From NCBI RefSeq assembly GCF_014636935.1, contig NZ_BMES01000002.1:434001-498000 (forward strand): DNA of 64,000 nucleotides. Direction: 5' to 3'. Under the pieces are notes generated by a model that saw only the letters and a list, made by a program, of their open reading frames with translations, did no database searches and was not told the origin of the DNA. Shown piece by piece: positions 23,727 to 31,883 of this stretch (positions are counted from its first letter, which is position 1; every line of letters starts with the position of its first letter). Origin of the DNA: Alsobacter metallidurans (GTDB lineage: Bacteria > Pseudomonadota > Alphaproteobacteria > Rhizobiales > Beijerinckiaceae). Position numbers and translations under genes: made by a program.

Positions 23727-25796
23727 ATGACCGCCCCCACGACCCCGCGCGGCGCCATTGTGGGCGTCGATGTCGGTGGCACCTTCACCGACCTGTTTTA
23801 TTTCGACGAGGCCGCGCGCCGCTTCGCCACCGCGAAAGCGCCGTCCAACCGGGGCGACGAAGCCGTGGGCTTCATCGACGGCCTGCGGCGGCTGGGGCCG
23901 GTGGCGGCGCTCGGCTCCATCGTGCATGGCACCACGGTCGGCACCAACGCGCTGCTGGAAAGAAAGGGCGCGCGCATTGGGGTCATCACGACACGCGGTT
24001 TCCGCGACGTGCTGGAGATGCGCCGCCGCGACCGGCCGCGCACCTGGGGCTTGTGGGGCGATTTCACCCCCGTGGCCGACCGCGACATGCGCATGGAGGT
24101 CGACGAACGCACACTCGCGGACGGGACCATCCGCGAGGCGCTCGACCCCGCGCAGGTCCGCGACGTCGCCCGGGCGCTGCTCGCCAAGGGCGCGCAGGCT
24201 GTCGCAGTGGTGTTCATCAACGCCTACGCCAACCCGGGCAACGAGCGCATGGCTGCCGCGGCCTTGCGGGAGATCTGGCCCAACGACGACATCTCGATCT
24301 CGTCCGAGATCCTGCCCGAGATTCGCGAATTTGAGCGCACCTCCACGACGGCGCTGAACGCCTACCTGCAGCCGGTCGTCGGCTCCTACCTCGGCAAGCT
24401 CAAGGACGCGCTGGCGGCGGACGGCTTCACCGGCCAGTTCCACATCGTCCAGAGCAATGGTGGCGTCATGTCCACCGCCACGGCGCGGCGGCTGCCGGTG
24501 CGCACGGCGCTTTCGGGCCCGGCGGCCGGCGTCATCGCGGCCGCCGCCATCGCGCGCGCGGCCGGCTTCCCCAACGTCATCACGGGCGATCTCGGCGGCA
24601 CCTCCTTCGACGTGTCGCTGATCGCGGGCGGCGAATCTACGCTCGCGGCCCAGACCACCATCGATTTCGGCATGGTGGTGCGCACGCCCATGATCGAGAT
24701 CACCACCATCGGGGCGGGCGGCGGCTCCATCGCGCAGGTGGACAAGGGCGGTCTCCTGCAGGTCGGCCCCGAGAGCGCCGGCTCACGGCCGGGCCCCGTC
24801 TGCTACGGCCAGGGCAACACGCGCCCCACCCTGACCGACGCCAACGTGGTGCTCGGCCGGATCAACGCCGAGCGGCCCATCGGCGGCAAGCTGGAGCGGC
24901 TGGACGTGGAGGCCGCCCGCGCCGCCATCCTGGAGCATGTCGGCGCGCCGCTCGGGCTCGGCGTGATGGAGGCGGCCGAAGCCGTGCTGCGCATCGCCAA
25001 CGCCCGGCTGGCCGGCGCAATCCGGCTCGTCTCCATCGAGCGCGGGCACGATCCCGGCCGGTTCGCCATCATGCCTTTCGGCGGCGGCGGCGCGCTGCAT
25101 GCGGGCGCGCTGATCGGAGAAGTCGGCCTCTCGGGCGCGGTTGTGCCGCGCTTCCCGGGCATCACCAGCGCGCTGGGCTGCGTGATTGCCGACCTGCGGC
25201 ACGACCAGGTTCTCACCGTCAATCTCGACCTCGCCGGCCTCGACGCCGCCGCGCTCGACGCCCGCATGGTGGACGCCGGCCGCGAGGCGCGCGCCGTGGT
25301 GGACGACGCCGGCATCGCGGTGGAGCGCGTCGACGTGCTCTACGAACTCGATATGCACTACCAGGGCCAGACCCACACGGTGTCGGTCCCTCTCCCGGTC
25401 ACGCTGCGCGACGGCGCGACCGGCGTGTCCGAAACCATCGTGCGCAAAGCGTTCGAGGCGGCCTACCAGAAGCAGTTCAGCCGCCTTCTGCCAGGCATCC
25501 CCGTCCGCATCGTCTCGCTGCGCACGGCGGCGGTCGGCCGCCGCCCTCCCTTCGACCTCGCCGCGCTGGCGCCGGACCCCGGCCTGACGCTGGAGGGCGC
25601 CGGCCGCGGCTCCCGCCCGGTCTGGTTCGCGGGCGGCTGGCGCGACGCCGCCATCTGGTCGCGCCTCGACCTGCCGGTCGGCGCCGTGATCGAGGGCCCG
25701 GCCGTGCTGGAGCAGCCCGACGCCACCACGGTGCTTGACCCGGGGCTGAGCGCCAAGGTGGATGCCCTCGGCAACCTGATCATCGCGAGAGGCTGA
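23727..25796 (+). CDS. hyuA: hydantoinase A / 5-oxoprolinase alpha-domain family protein
   Basis: A 689-residue HyuA subunit with an actin/hexokinase-like ATPase fold that phosphorylates and activates the amide of the substrate. Motifs are the N-terminal VGVDVGGTFTDLFYFD (phosphate 1), SIVHGTTVGTNALLERKGA, GVITTRGFRDVLEMRRRDRP and the second phosphate motif ITGDLGGTSFDVSLI. GAGGGSIA and SAGSRPGPVCYG follow, then the hydantoinase/oxoprolinase C-terminal domain (from about residue 500). The start is ATG 23727; in-frame codons upstream belong to the repeat. It lies 2 bases before the isochorismatase-fold gene. The substrate may be a hydantoin, imide or lactam; the sequence does not decide. Confidence 0.95.
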   Translation: MTAPTTPRGAIVGVDVGGTFTDLFYFDEAARRFATAKAPSNRGDEAVGFIDGLRRLGPVAALGSIVHGTTVGTNALLERKGARIGVITTRGFRDVLEMRRRDRPRTWGLWGDFTPVADRDMRMEVDERTLADGTIREALDPAQVRDVARALLAKGAQAVAVVFINAYANPGNERMAAAALREIWPNDDISISSEILPEIREFERTSTTALNAYLQPVVGSYLGKLKDALAADGFTGQFHIVQSNGGVMSTATARRLPVRTALSGPAAGVIAAAAIARAAGFPNVITGDLGGTSFDVSLIAGGESTLAAQTTIDFGMVVRTPMIEITTIGAGGGSIAQVDKGGLLQVGPESAGSRPGPVCYGQGNTRPTLTDANVVLGRINAERPIGGKLERLDVEAARAAILEHVGAPLGLGVMEAAEAVLRIANARLAGAIRLVSIERGHDPGRFAIMPFGGGGALHAGALIGEVGLSGAVVPRFPGITSALGCVIADLRHDQVLTVNLDLAGLDAAALDARMVDAGREARAVVDDAGIAVERVDVLYELDMHYQGQTHTVSVPLPVTLRDGATGVSETIVRKAFEAAYQKQFSRLLPGIPVRIVSLRTAAVGRRPPFDLAALAPDPGLTLEGAGRGSRPVWFAGGWRDAAIWSRLDLPVGAVIEGPAVLEQPDATTVLDPGLSAKVDALGNLIIARG

Positions 25797-25798
25797 CC

Positions 25799-26413
25799 AT
25801 GGCCGAAGCCCCCGTCCCGCTCGCCCGCACGGCCCTCCTCATCTGCGACCTGCAGAACGACTTCATCCACCCGCAGGGGGCCTATGGTCGCGCGGGCCAG
25901 ACCGCGCCCGAGATCGCGGCCGTGCCGGGCCGTGTGAAGCCGCTGGCCGACCTCATGCGCCGGGAGGGCGGCTGGATCGTCCAGACGCAATTCACGCTCG
26001 TGCCGGCCAAGGGCGGCGAACCCATGATCAGCCCGCACCTGCGCGAGCTTCGCCCCTTTCTGCGCAAGGGCGATTTCGAGCCGGGCGCCTGGGGCCACGC
26101 GCTGGTGGACGACCTCGCCCCGGCCGACCTAAGCGTCGAGAAGATCGCCTACTCGGCCTTCTACATGACCCGCCTCGAATGGGTGCTGCGCAAGGCCGGA
26201 ATCGAGAAGCTCTATGTCTGCGGCATCGTCACCAATGGCGGCGTCGCCTCCACGGTCCGCGACGCTCACGTGCGGGACTTCTCCACTGTCGTCCTCTCAG
26301 ACGGTTGCGCGGCCTTCTCGCAAGCCGTCCACGACACCGCGATAGAGGCGCTCCGCCCCGTCTGCCGCGTGGCCACGATCGCGGAGGTGATTGCGGAGAT
26401 GGAGGGCGCATGA
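25799..26413 (+). CDS. isochorismatase-fold hydrolase lacking the canonical nucleophilic Cys
   Basis: A 204-residue Rossmann-like hydrolase of the isochorismatase / N-carbamoylsarcosine amidase superfamily. The catalytic Asp (ICDLQNDF, Asp17) and Lys (EKIAYSAF, Lys115) are present. At the nucleophile position, where amidases have TN-x-Cys-V, this protein reads IVTNGGVASTVRDAH with Gly148. Gly at this position is known from true isochorismatase-type vinyl-ether hydrolases (the PhzD type), which need no nucleophile; a nearby Cys141 precedes the turn. So amidase chemistry should not be assumed, even though the gene sits 2 bases after hyuA in an operon where an N-carbamoyl amidase would be expected. 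Superfamily assignment is firm; the reaction is open. Confidence 0.9.
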   Translation: MAEAPVPLARTALLICDLQNDFIHPQGAYGRAGQTAPEIAAVPGRVKPLADLMRREGGWIVQTQFTLVPAKGGEPMISPHLRELRPFLRKGDFEPGAWGHALVDDLAPADLSVEKIAYSAFYMTRLEWVLRKAGIEKLYVCGIVTNGGVASTVRDAHVRDFSTVVLSDGCAAFSQAVHDTAIEALRPVCRVATIAEVIAEMEGA

Positions 26414-26446
26414 GCGCCTTCGCCCGGCCTTGCCCCCACCTCAACC

Positions 26447-26500
26447 CCCTCATCTTGAGGAGCAGGCCCGCTTGGGCCTGCGTCTCGAAGGACGAAGGGC
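26447..26500. repeat. intergenic palindromic repeat of a second/third family
   Basis: The segment CCCTCATCTTGAGGAG followed by a GCAGGCC / GGCCTGC hairpin and CGTCTCGAAGGACGAAGG has the form of another repeat type that I recognise from alphaproteobacterial intergenic DNA. Only one copy is seen in this window. It lies between the hydrolase gene and copy D of the 79-nt element, in a 321-base gap without genes. Confidence 0.5.
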
Positions 26501-26552
26501 TCCAGAAGGCGCCATCGTCTTCATCCAACCAGGTTGGTCCGCCGCCTCTCCA

Positions 26553-26631
26553 CCGTCATCCCCGGGCTCGTCCCGGGGATCCACGCGCTGGACTCACGCG
26601 TGGATGGCCGGGGCAAGCCCGGCCATGACGG
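26553..26631. repeat. 79-nt four-arm palindromic repeat, copy D
   Basis: Same element as at 9334. The middle-arm loop differs (GCTGGACTCAC), while the stems ATCCACGC/GCGTGGAT, CCCCGGG/CCCGGGG and GGCCGGG/CCCGGCC are intact. It lies between the hydrolase and flavoprotein genes. Confidence 0.92.
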
Positions 26632-26734
26632 AGAGAACCAACCCATTGAACGCGAGTGTTCAGGCGCAACTCTCTCCGCCGCGGCGCGGGAAACGATTCC
26701 GCCGCAAGCCCTTGCCCGGTCTAGGAGCGCGCTC

Positions 26735-28144
26735 ATGAGCCGGGTTGAACCAGCCTCCGGCGTCACCTTCGACGCCTATGCGCCCGTGTTGATCGTCGGC
26801 GCCGGCGCGGCGGGGCTGTGCGCCGCCCTCGCGGCCACGGAAGCCGGCGCGGACGTGGTGGTGCTGGAGCGCGATCCGCTGCCGCGCGGGTCGACGGCCT
26901 TGTCGGCGGGGCTCATCCCGGCGCCTGGCACGAGGTTCCAGCGCCAGCATGGCATTGAGGACAGCGCCGAAGTCTTCGCCGCCGACATCCAGCGCAAGAA
27001 CGGCCACGAGGCCGATCCGGCCTACGTCGCCGCCGTGGCCGAAGCCGCCGCGCCCGCGATCGAGTGGTTGGCGGACCGCTACGCCCTGCCCTTCTCGCTG
27101 GTGCACGACTTCGACTATCCGGGTCACTCGGCCCGCCGCATGCACGGCCTGCCGAGCCGCTCCGGCGCGGAACTGGTCGACCGTCTGCGCGAGGCGGCCG
27201 AGGGGGCCGGCGTCCCGATCCTCGCCGACGCAACTGTCACGACCTTGTTCGCCGACCCGGATGGCGCGGTGCGCGGGGTTGCGCTGGAGAGGCCGAACGG
27301 AACAACCGAGCGCATCGGCTGCGAGATGCTGGTGCTCGCGTGCAACGGCTATGGCGGCAATCCCGAGCTGGTGCGCCGCCACATCCCCGAGATGGACGGC
27401 GCGCTCTATTTCGGCCACCCCGGCAATCGTGGCGACGCCGTGTTGTGGGGCGAGGCTCTGGGCGCGGAGCTGCGTTGTCTCGGCGGATACCAGGGGCACG
27501 GCTCGGTCGCGCACCCGCACGGGATCCTGATCAGTTGGGCGGTGATCATGGAGGGCGGCTTGCAGGTGGACGCGGCCGGCCGGCGCTTTTCGGACGAAAG
27601 CCACGGCTATTCGGAGCAGGCCGCGACGGTGCTGCGGGACGCCGGCGGCGTCGCCTATGACGTGTTCGACGAGCGCATCGCCGCCGTGGCGCGGCAGTTC
27701 GAGGATTTCCGTCAGGCGGAGGCTGCCGGCGCCGTGCTGGCGGCCGACACGATCGAGGAACTCGCCGCCATGGCGAAGCTGCCCGCGGCCGTGCTGGCCG
27801 CGCAGCTGGACGAGGTCGAGCGGCTGAAGGCGAGCGGCGGCGCCGACGCGTTCGGCCGCAGCTTCGCGGGCTCTCGGCCATTACGCCCGCCGTTCCGGGC
27901 CGTGCGGGTGACCGGCGCGCTGTTCCATACCCAGGGTGGCCTCGCCGTGGATGCATCGGCCCGCGTGCTGCGCCGGGATGGCGGCGCGCTCCCCAATCTG
28001 TTCGCGGCCGGCGGCGCGGCGGCCGGCGTGTCGGGATCGACGGCGGCCGGATACCTGTCGGGCAACGGCCTGCTCACGGCCGTGACGCTGGGCCGGATCG
28101 CGGGCGCTGCCGCGGGCCGCCTTGCGCTTGGGACTTGCGGCTGA
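26735..28144 (+). CDS. FAD-dependent dehydrogenase, fumarate reductase / tricarballylate dehydrogenase-like
   Basis: A 469-residue soluble flavoprotein of the succinate dehydrogenase / fumarate reductase flavoprotein superfamily. The N-terminal FAD-binding motif is VLIVGAGAAGLCAALAATEA with ERD after the second strand, and GSTALSAGLIPAPGTRFQ follows. The C-terminal FAD closure is LPNLFAAGGAAAGVSGSTAA with GYLSGNGLLTAVTLGR. No transmembrane or signal segment is visible. The ATG at 26735 has AGGAG 8 bases upstream. By family it would desaturate or saturate a C-C bond next to a carboxylate. It follows the Hyu and hydrolase genes on the same strand after a repeat-containing gap, so co-regulation is plausible but not certain. 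Confidence 0.87.
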   Translation: MSRVEPASGVTFDAYAPVLIVGAGAAGLCAALAATEAGADVVVLERDPLPRGSTALSAGLIPAPGTRFQRQHGIEDSAEVFAADIQRKNGHEADPAYVAAVAEAAAPAIEWLADRYALPFSLVHDFDYPGHSARRMHGLPSRSGAELVDRLREAAEGAGVPILADATVTTLFADPDGAVRGVALERPNGTTERIGCEMLVLACNGYGGNPELVRRHIPEMDGALYFGHPGNRGDAVLWGEALGAELRCLGGYQGHGSVAHPHGILISWAVIMEGGLQVDAAGRRFSDESHGYSEQAATVLRDAGGVAYDVFDERIAAVARQFEDFRQAEAAGAVLAADTIEELAAMAKLPAAVLAAQLDEVERLKASGGADAFGRSFAGSRPLRPPFRAVRVTGALFHTQGGLAVDASARVLRRDGGALPNLFAAGGAAAGVSGSTAAGYLSGNGLLTAVTLGRIAGAAAGRLALGTCG

Positions 28145-28211
28145 CGCGCGGCCGCGCCAAGGCTAGGATCGACCTTGCGCGAGAGCGCCACGAGAGAGCC
28201 GAAGCCGATCC

Positions 28212-28448
28212 ATGCCGGACGAATCTCCATCCAGCCCGTCATCCCTGACCGCCCGGGTCGACGACCTCGAGGTCCGCGCCGCCTACCAGGACCAGGTGAT
28301 CGAAGACCTCAACAAAGTCGTGCTCGACCAGTGGACCGCGCTGGAGCAGGTGCAGCGTCGCATGAGGGCGCTGGAGGATCGCCTGCGCGAGGTCCAGGCC
28401 AGCGTCGGCGCCGACGGACAGGACGAGCCGCCGCCTCCGCATTACTGA
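28212..28448 (+). CDS. slyX: SlyX family protein
   Basis: A 78-residue coiled-coil protein of unknown function in the SlyX family. It shows the characteristic LTARVDDLEVRAAYQDQVIE, NKVVLDQWTALEQVQRRM and RALEDRL heptads, ending in a Pro-rich PPPPHY tail as SlyX proteins do. It lies 25 bases before the CoA-transferase-family gene and may share its transcript. There is no evident link to the catabolic genes around it. Confidence 0.88.
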   Translation: MPDESPSSPSSLTARVDDLEVRAAYQDQVIEDLNKVVLDQWTALEQVQRRMRALEDRLREVQASVGADGQDEPPPPHY

Positions 28449-28473
28449 GGCGCAGCCGCTCCGGGAGAACCGC

Positions 28474-29622
28474 ATGGGACCGCTGCATGGCCTGAAGATC
28501 GTCGAGATGTCGAGCATCGGCCCGGCTCCCTATTGCGGCATGCTGCTGGCCGACATGGGCGCGCAGGTGATCCGCATCGACCGGCTGGAGGCGGCTGACC
28601 TCGGCTTTCCGGTGGAGCCGCGCTTCGACCTCCTGAACCGCGGCAAGCAGGCCGCCGCCGTGGACCTGAAGTTGCCCGACGGCGCAGCGCTGGTGCTGGA
28701 CCTCGTCGGCCGCGCCGATGCGCTGATCGAGGGCTTCCGGCCGGGCGTGATGGAGCGGCTGGGGCTGGGGCCGGATGCGTGCCTCGCCGCCAACCCGCGC
28801 CTCGTCTACGGCCGCATGACCGGATGGGGGCAGACCGGCCCGCTCAGCGGCGACGTCGGGCACGACATCAACTACATCGCGCTCTCGGGCGTTCTCCAAG
28901 CGATCGGGCCCGCCGAGGGGCCGCCCGTGCCGCCCCTCAATCTGGTGGGCGACTTCGGCGGCGGCGCGCTGTTCCTCGCCATGGGCATGCTGGCCGCCTT
29001 GCTAGAGGCGCGCGGCTCCGGCGTCGGCCAGGTCGTCGACGCCGCCATGGTGGACGGCGCCGCCAGCCTCATGACCATGCACCACGGATACGTTCAGGCC
29101 GGCCTCTGGACCGACCGCCGCGGCGACTGCCCCCTCGGGGGCGCCGCTCCCTGGTACTCCACCTACGAAACCCTCGACCGCAAACACGTCGCCGTGGGGG
29201 CGATTGAGGGGAGGTTTTATCGGGCGCTGGTGCGCGGGCTCGGGCTGGAGGGCGCGGGCCTGCCGGGGCAGCACGACCGCGCGCGCTGGGGCGCGCTGCG
29301 CGCCGCGTTCGCGGGCGTGTTCGCGACGCGCACGCGCGACCAGTGGGCGGACGCCTTCGCGGGGACGGACGCCTGCGTGACGCCCGTGCTCGATTGCGCG
29401 GAGGCGGCCGCGCATCCGCACGCCCGGGCGCGGGGCGCCTTCGTGGACGCGGGCGACGGCGTCCACGCGCCTGCGCCCGCGCCGCGCTTCAGCCGCACGC
29501 CCGGCGCGGTGGCGGGCCCGCCCGCGGACGCGCGCGCCCGCACGCGCGAGAGCCTGCGCGCCTGGGGGCTGGCGGACGCCCGCCTGGACGCCCTTGCGGC
29601 GGCCGGCGCGATCGCGCCCTAG
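28474..29622 (+). CDS. CaiB/BaiF CoA-transferase family III protein, alpha-methylacyl-CoA racemase-like
   Basis: A 382-residue member of the class III CoA-transferase fold. It begins MGPLHGLKIVEMSSIGPAPY, with ADMGAQVIRIDR and EGFRPGVMERLGLGP downstream. The GHDINYIALSGVL segment carries the His-Asp arrangement of alpha-methylacyl-CoA racemases, and VGDFGGGALFLAMGMLAAL follows. By family it epimerises 2-methylacyl-CoA esters rather than transferring CoA. A GGGAG box precedes the ATG. Its stop overlaps the convergent aspartoacylase-like gene by 4 bases. A role in branched-acid catabolism would fit the neighbouring lyase and hydratase genes, but it may simply serve branched-chain fatty acid degradation. 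Confidence 0.92.
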   Translation: MGPLHGLKIVEMSSIGPAPYCGMLLADMGAQVIRIDRLEAADLGFPVEPRFDLLNRGKQAAAVDLKLPDGAALVLDLVGRADALIEGFRPGVMERLGLGPDACLAANPRLVYGRMTGWGQTGPLSGDVGHDINYIALSGVLQAIGPAEGPPVPPLNLVGDFGGGALFLAMGMLAALLEARGSGVGQVVDAAMVDGAASLMTMHHGYVQAGLWTDRRGDCPLGGAAPWYSTYETLDRKHVAVGAIEGRFYRALVRGLGLEGAGLPGQHDRARWGALRAAFAGVFATRTRDQWADAFAGTDACVTPVLDCAEAAAHPHARARGAFVDAGDGVHAPAPAPRFSRTPGAVAGPPADARARTRESLRAWGLADARLDALAAAGAIAP

Positions 29623-30584
29623 CGCACCGGCGCGCCCACGTTCCCGATCAGCTGCCCGCGCGCCACATAGGCGTGCTCGGTCTGGCGCAGCACGTAGCCG
29701 GGCGTGGGCGCCCGGATGGAGCGCGGGGCAGGGTCCGCGCCCGCGACCGGGTGCACCAGCGCGACCACGTCGTCCGCGCCCACCTGCGCGCCCAGCGCCA
29801 CGCGGTGCTCCACGAGCCCGGGCGCGTCCGCCACGTACTGGCCCTCGGGCCCGGCCGTCACGTGCACGCCGCGGAACCGCGCCGGCGCGGGCGCCCCCGC
29901 CAGCACGCCATACCGCGCCAGCGCACGCCTCAACCCCCCCTCCATGGTTTCCAGCTCAGAGGTTTTGAGGCGGCCGCCGCCGCCTTCGACTTCGATGGAG
30001 GCGAGGTTCATCTCCTTGGCGGCCCCGCAGGCGGTTTCGCGAATGCCCTCGACGTGCTGCACGAAGTCGTAGCCCCAGGCCTCCATCAGGTCCGTCAGCG
30101 CCGCCTCGCCGACCTTGCTGGTGGGGGTCGTGAAGCCGAACACCATCGGCACCACCGAGACGTCGCGGCCGCCGGCGTGGACGTCGATCAGGAGGTCCAC
30201 AGCCGGAAACAGTGAGCCGGTCGCAAAGGCGGCGAGCTTCTCGGTGGGCGTGCCCTGCGGGTTGCCGGGAAAAACCCGGTTCATGTTCTGGCCGTCAAAG
30301 GGCGACAGCCGCTTGCCGGTCTCGGAAGCCGGGAAATTGATGGACGGCGCGATGATGACGCGGCCGGTCACGTCCTCGGGCCTGATCGCGTCGGCCAGGC
30401 GCCGCAGCACGATCTGCGCCTCGTACTCGTCGCCATGGACGCCCCCGAACAGCAGCACCGAAGGGCCCTGCCCATTGTTGATGCAGCACAGGACGTCGCC
30501 CGAGACGCCGTCCAGCGGGCCTACGAGAGGGCCGAGGTCGTAGAACGCCTTTCCGGGGCGGGAGGGGTCGAATTCGGCGAGCAT
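29619..30584 (-). CDS. succinylglutamate desuccinylase / aspartoacylase family metallohydrolase
   Basis: A 321-residue Zn-dependent deacylase of the M14-like AstE/AspA family. The Zn ligands appear in FGGVHGDEYEAQI (His and Glu) and LLIDVHAGG (His). The substrate-binding FPASETGKRLSPFDGQNMNR region contains the FDGQNMNRVFPG signature, and a C-terminal beta-domain follows (GYVLRQTEHAYVARGQL). The start is ATG 30584 (MLAEFDPSRPGKAF). It is the last gene of a minus-strand operon with a peptide-type ABC importer and an amino-acid-oxidase-like flavoprotein. The likely task is removing an N-acyl group from an imported amino acid derivative before oxidation; the exact substrate is not known. Confidence 0.92.
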   Translation of the reverse strand: MLAEFDPSRPGKAFYDLGPLVGPLDGVSGDVLCCINNGQGPSVLLFGGVHGDEYEAQIVLRRLADAIRPEDVTGRVIIAPSINFPASETGKRLSPFDGQNMNRVFPGNPQGTPTEKLAAFATGSLFPAVDLLIDVHAGGRDVSVVPMVFGFTTPTSKVGEAALTDLMEAWGYDFVQHVEGIRETACGAAKEMNLASIEVEGGGGRLKTSELETMEGGLRRALARYGVLAGAPAPARFRGVHVTAGPEGQYVADAPGLVEHRVALGAQVGADDVVALVHPVAGADPAPRSIRAPTPGYVLRQTEHAYVARGQLIGNVGAPVR

Positions 30585-30668
30585 GGGATGCCTTTCTGGT
30601 CGCGTGTCACCGGCCCGCGACGCCATGTGCGCCGCGGGATTGGTCTTCGGTGCGGATGAAAACGCCGC

Positions 30669-31871
30669 TCAGGCGGCGCGGCTGACCTCGGCCGACCGGA
30701 GCAGCGCCGCCGGCTTGTGGAAGCGCGTGGGCGAAAACGCCTCCAGCGCCTCGGGCTTGGAGCCCGACGTGATCCAGTCGGTCATCAGCTTGGTGAAGCC
30801 GAGCGAGATCGCGAAGCCATGGCCGGACCAGGCGTAGCCATAGAGCGTGTTGGCGAGCGTCTCGGTCTGGCCAATGAGTGGGATCTGGTCCGCCGCCACG
30901 GTCTCGATCCGCGACGCGTCGGCCTTCATGAAGGTCGAGTGGTCAATGAACGGGAAAGTCATGATCGCGTCCGTGACGTTCTGCGTCATGGAGCTCAGCG
31001 AGCCCTTCCACAGGCCCTCCGGCGTATGCGCCACATGCGCGCCGCCCGACAGCATCAGCGTGCCGTCCGGGATCTGCTTCACGGCCAGGCGCCGGTGAGC
31101 GTGCGAGATCAGGTGGTTGACCTTCTTGTTGAGCGGGTTCGACACGTAGTGCATCTGCGGCATCAGGTTCCAGACGGGGCTGAACTCGTGCGGCTTGAAG
31201 ATCGGCTGCAGCAGCGTCTGCGCGCCCGCGTTGGCGACGATCACGAGGCGCTCGCCAACCGGAACGACCTCGCCGCCCGCCAGCCGCACGCCCGTGGCGA
31301 CGCCGCGCGTGTGGATTATCTCTTCCACCTTGGCCTGTGTGCGGATCGACACGCCCGCCTTGGCGGCCTCCTTGGCGAATTGCTGGGTCGCGAAGGTGTG
31401 GTCGCCGACGCCATCGTTCGGGCAATACACCGCCCCGATGATCCCGGCGGCGAGTTCGGGCTCGCGCGACAGCGTCTCGTCGCGTGACCAGACCTCGGAC
31501 GGGGCGCCGAGGCTGGACTGCGCCGCCGCCATGGCGTGCATGCGGCCCATCACCTCGTGCTCGCGGTGGCCGTACGGGATGTCGAACACCTTGATGCCGC
31601 CGATCCGGCGATAGCCGACGCCACCCTCAAAGGCCTGCTGGTAGTGGCTCCAGAGTTCCAGCGAGAGCGCGCAGACGGGCAGTTCGCGGAAGTCACGGCC
31701 ATTGGTGCGGACGCCACGCTCGCCGGGACCGCCGGAGGCGCCGCCCGCGATCTCGCCGGCCTCGAGCAGCGTGACGCTCTTGCCGGCCTTGGCGAGCTGG
31801 TAGGCGAGGCTCGTTCCGTAGATGCCGCCGCCGACGATGACGATCTCTGAGGCCTGGTGTGTGCTGGACAT
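30669..31871 (-). CDS. FAD-dependent D-amino-acid/glycine oxidase-type oxidoreductase (DAO family)
   Basis: A 400-residue flavoprotein. The N-terminal FAD motif is IVIVGGGIYGTSLAYQLAKAG with LLEAGEIAGGASGG. The substrate domain includes GGIKVFDIPYGHRE and VYCPNDGVGDHTFATQQF, and the C-terminus closes with GYAWSGHGFAISLGFTKLM. The DAO family covers D-amino acid dehydrogenases, sarcosine/glycine oxidases and related amine oxidases. It lies between the importer ATPase gene (12 bases upstream) and the deacylase gene, suggesting oxidative deamination or demethylation of the imported compound after deacylation. The substrate is unresolved. Confidence 0.92.
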   Translation of the reverse strand: MSSTHQASEIVIVGGGIYGTSLAYQLAKAGKSVTLLEAGEIAGGASGGPGERGVRTNGRDFRELPVCALSLELWSHYQQAFEGGVGYRRIGGIKVFDIPYGHREHEVMGRMHAMAAAQSSLGAPSEVWSRDETLSREPELAAGIIGAVYCPNDGVGDHTFATQQFAKEAAKAGVSIRTQAKVEEIIHTRGVATGVRLAGGEVVPVGERLVIVANAGAQTLLQPIFKPHEFSPVWNLMPQMHYVSNPLNKKVNHLISHAHRRLAVKQIPDGTLMLSGGAHVAHTPEGLWKGSLSSMTQNVTDAIMTFPFIDHSTFMKADASRIETVAADQIPLIGQTETLANTLYGYAWSGHGFAISLGFTKLMTDWITSGSKPEALEAFSPTRFHKPAALLRSAEVSRAA

Positions 31872-31883
31872 CGGTTTGACCCT

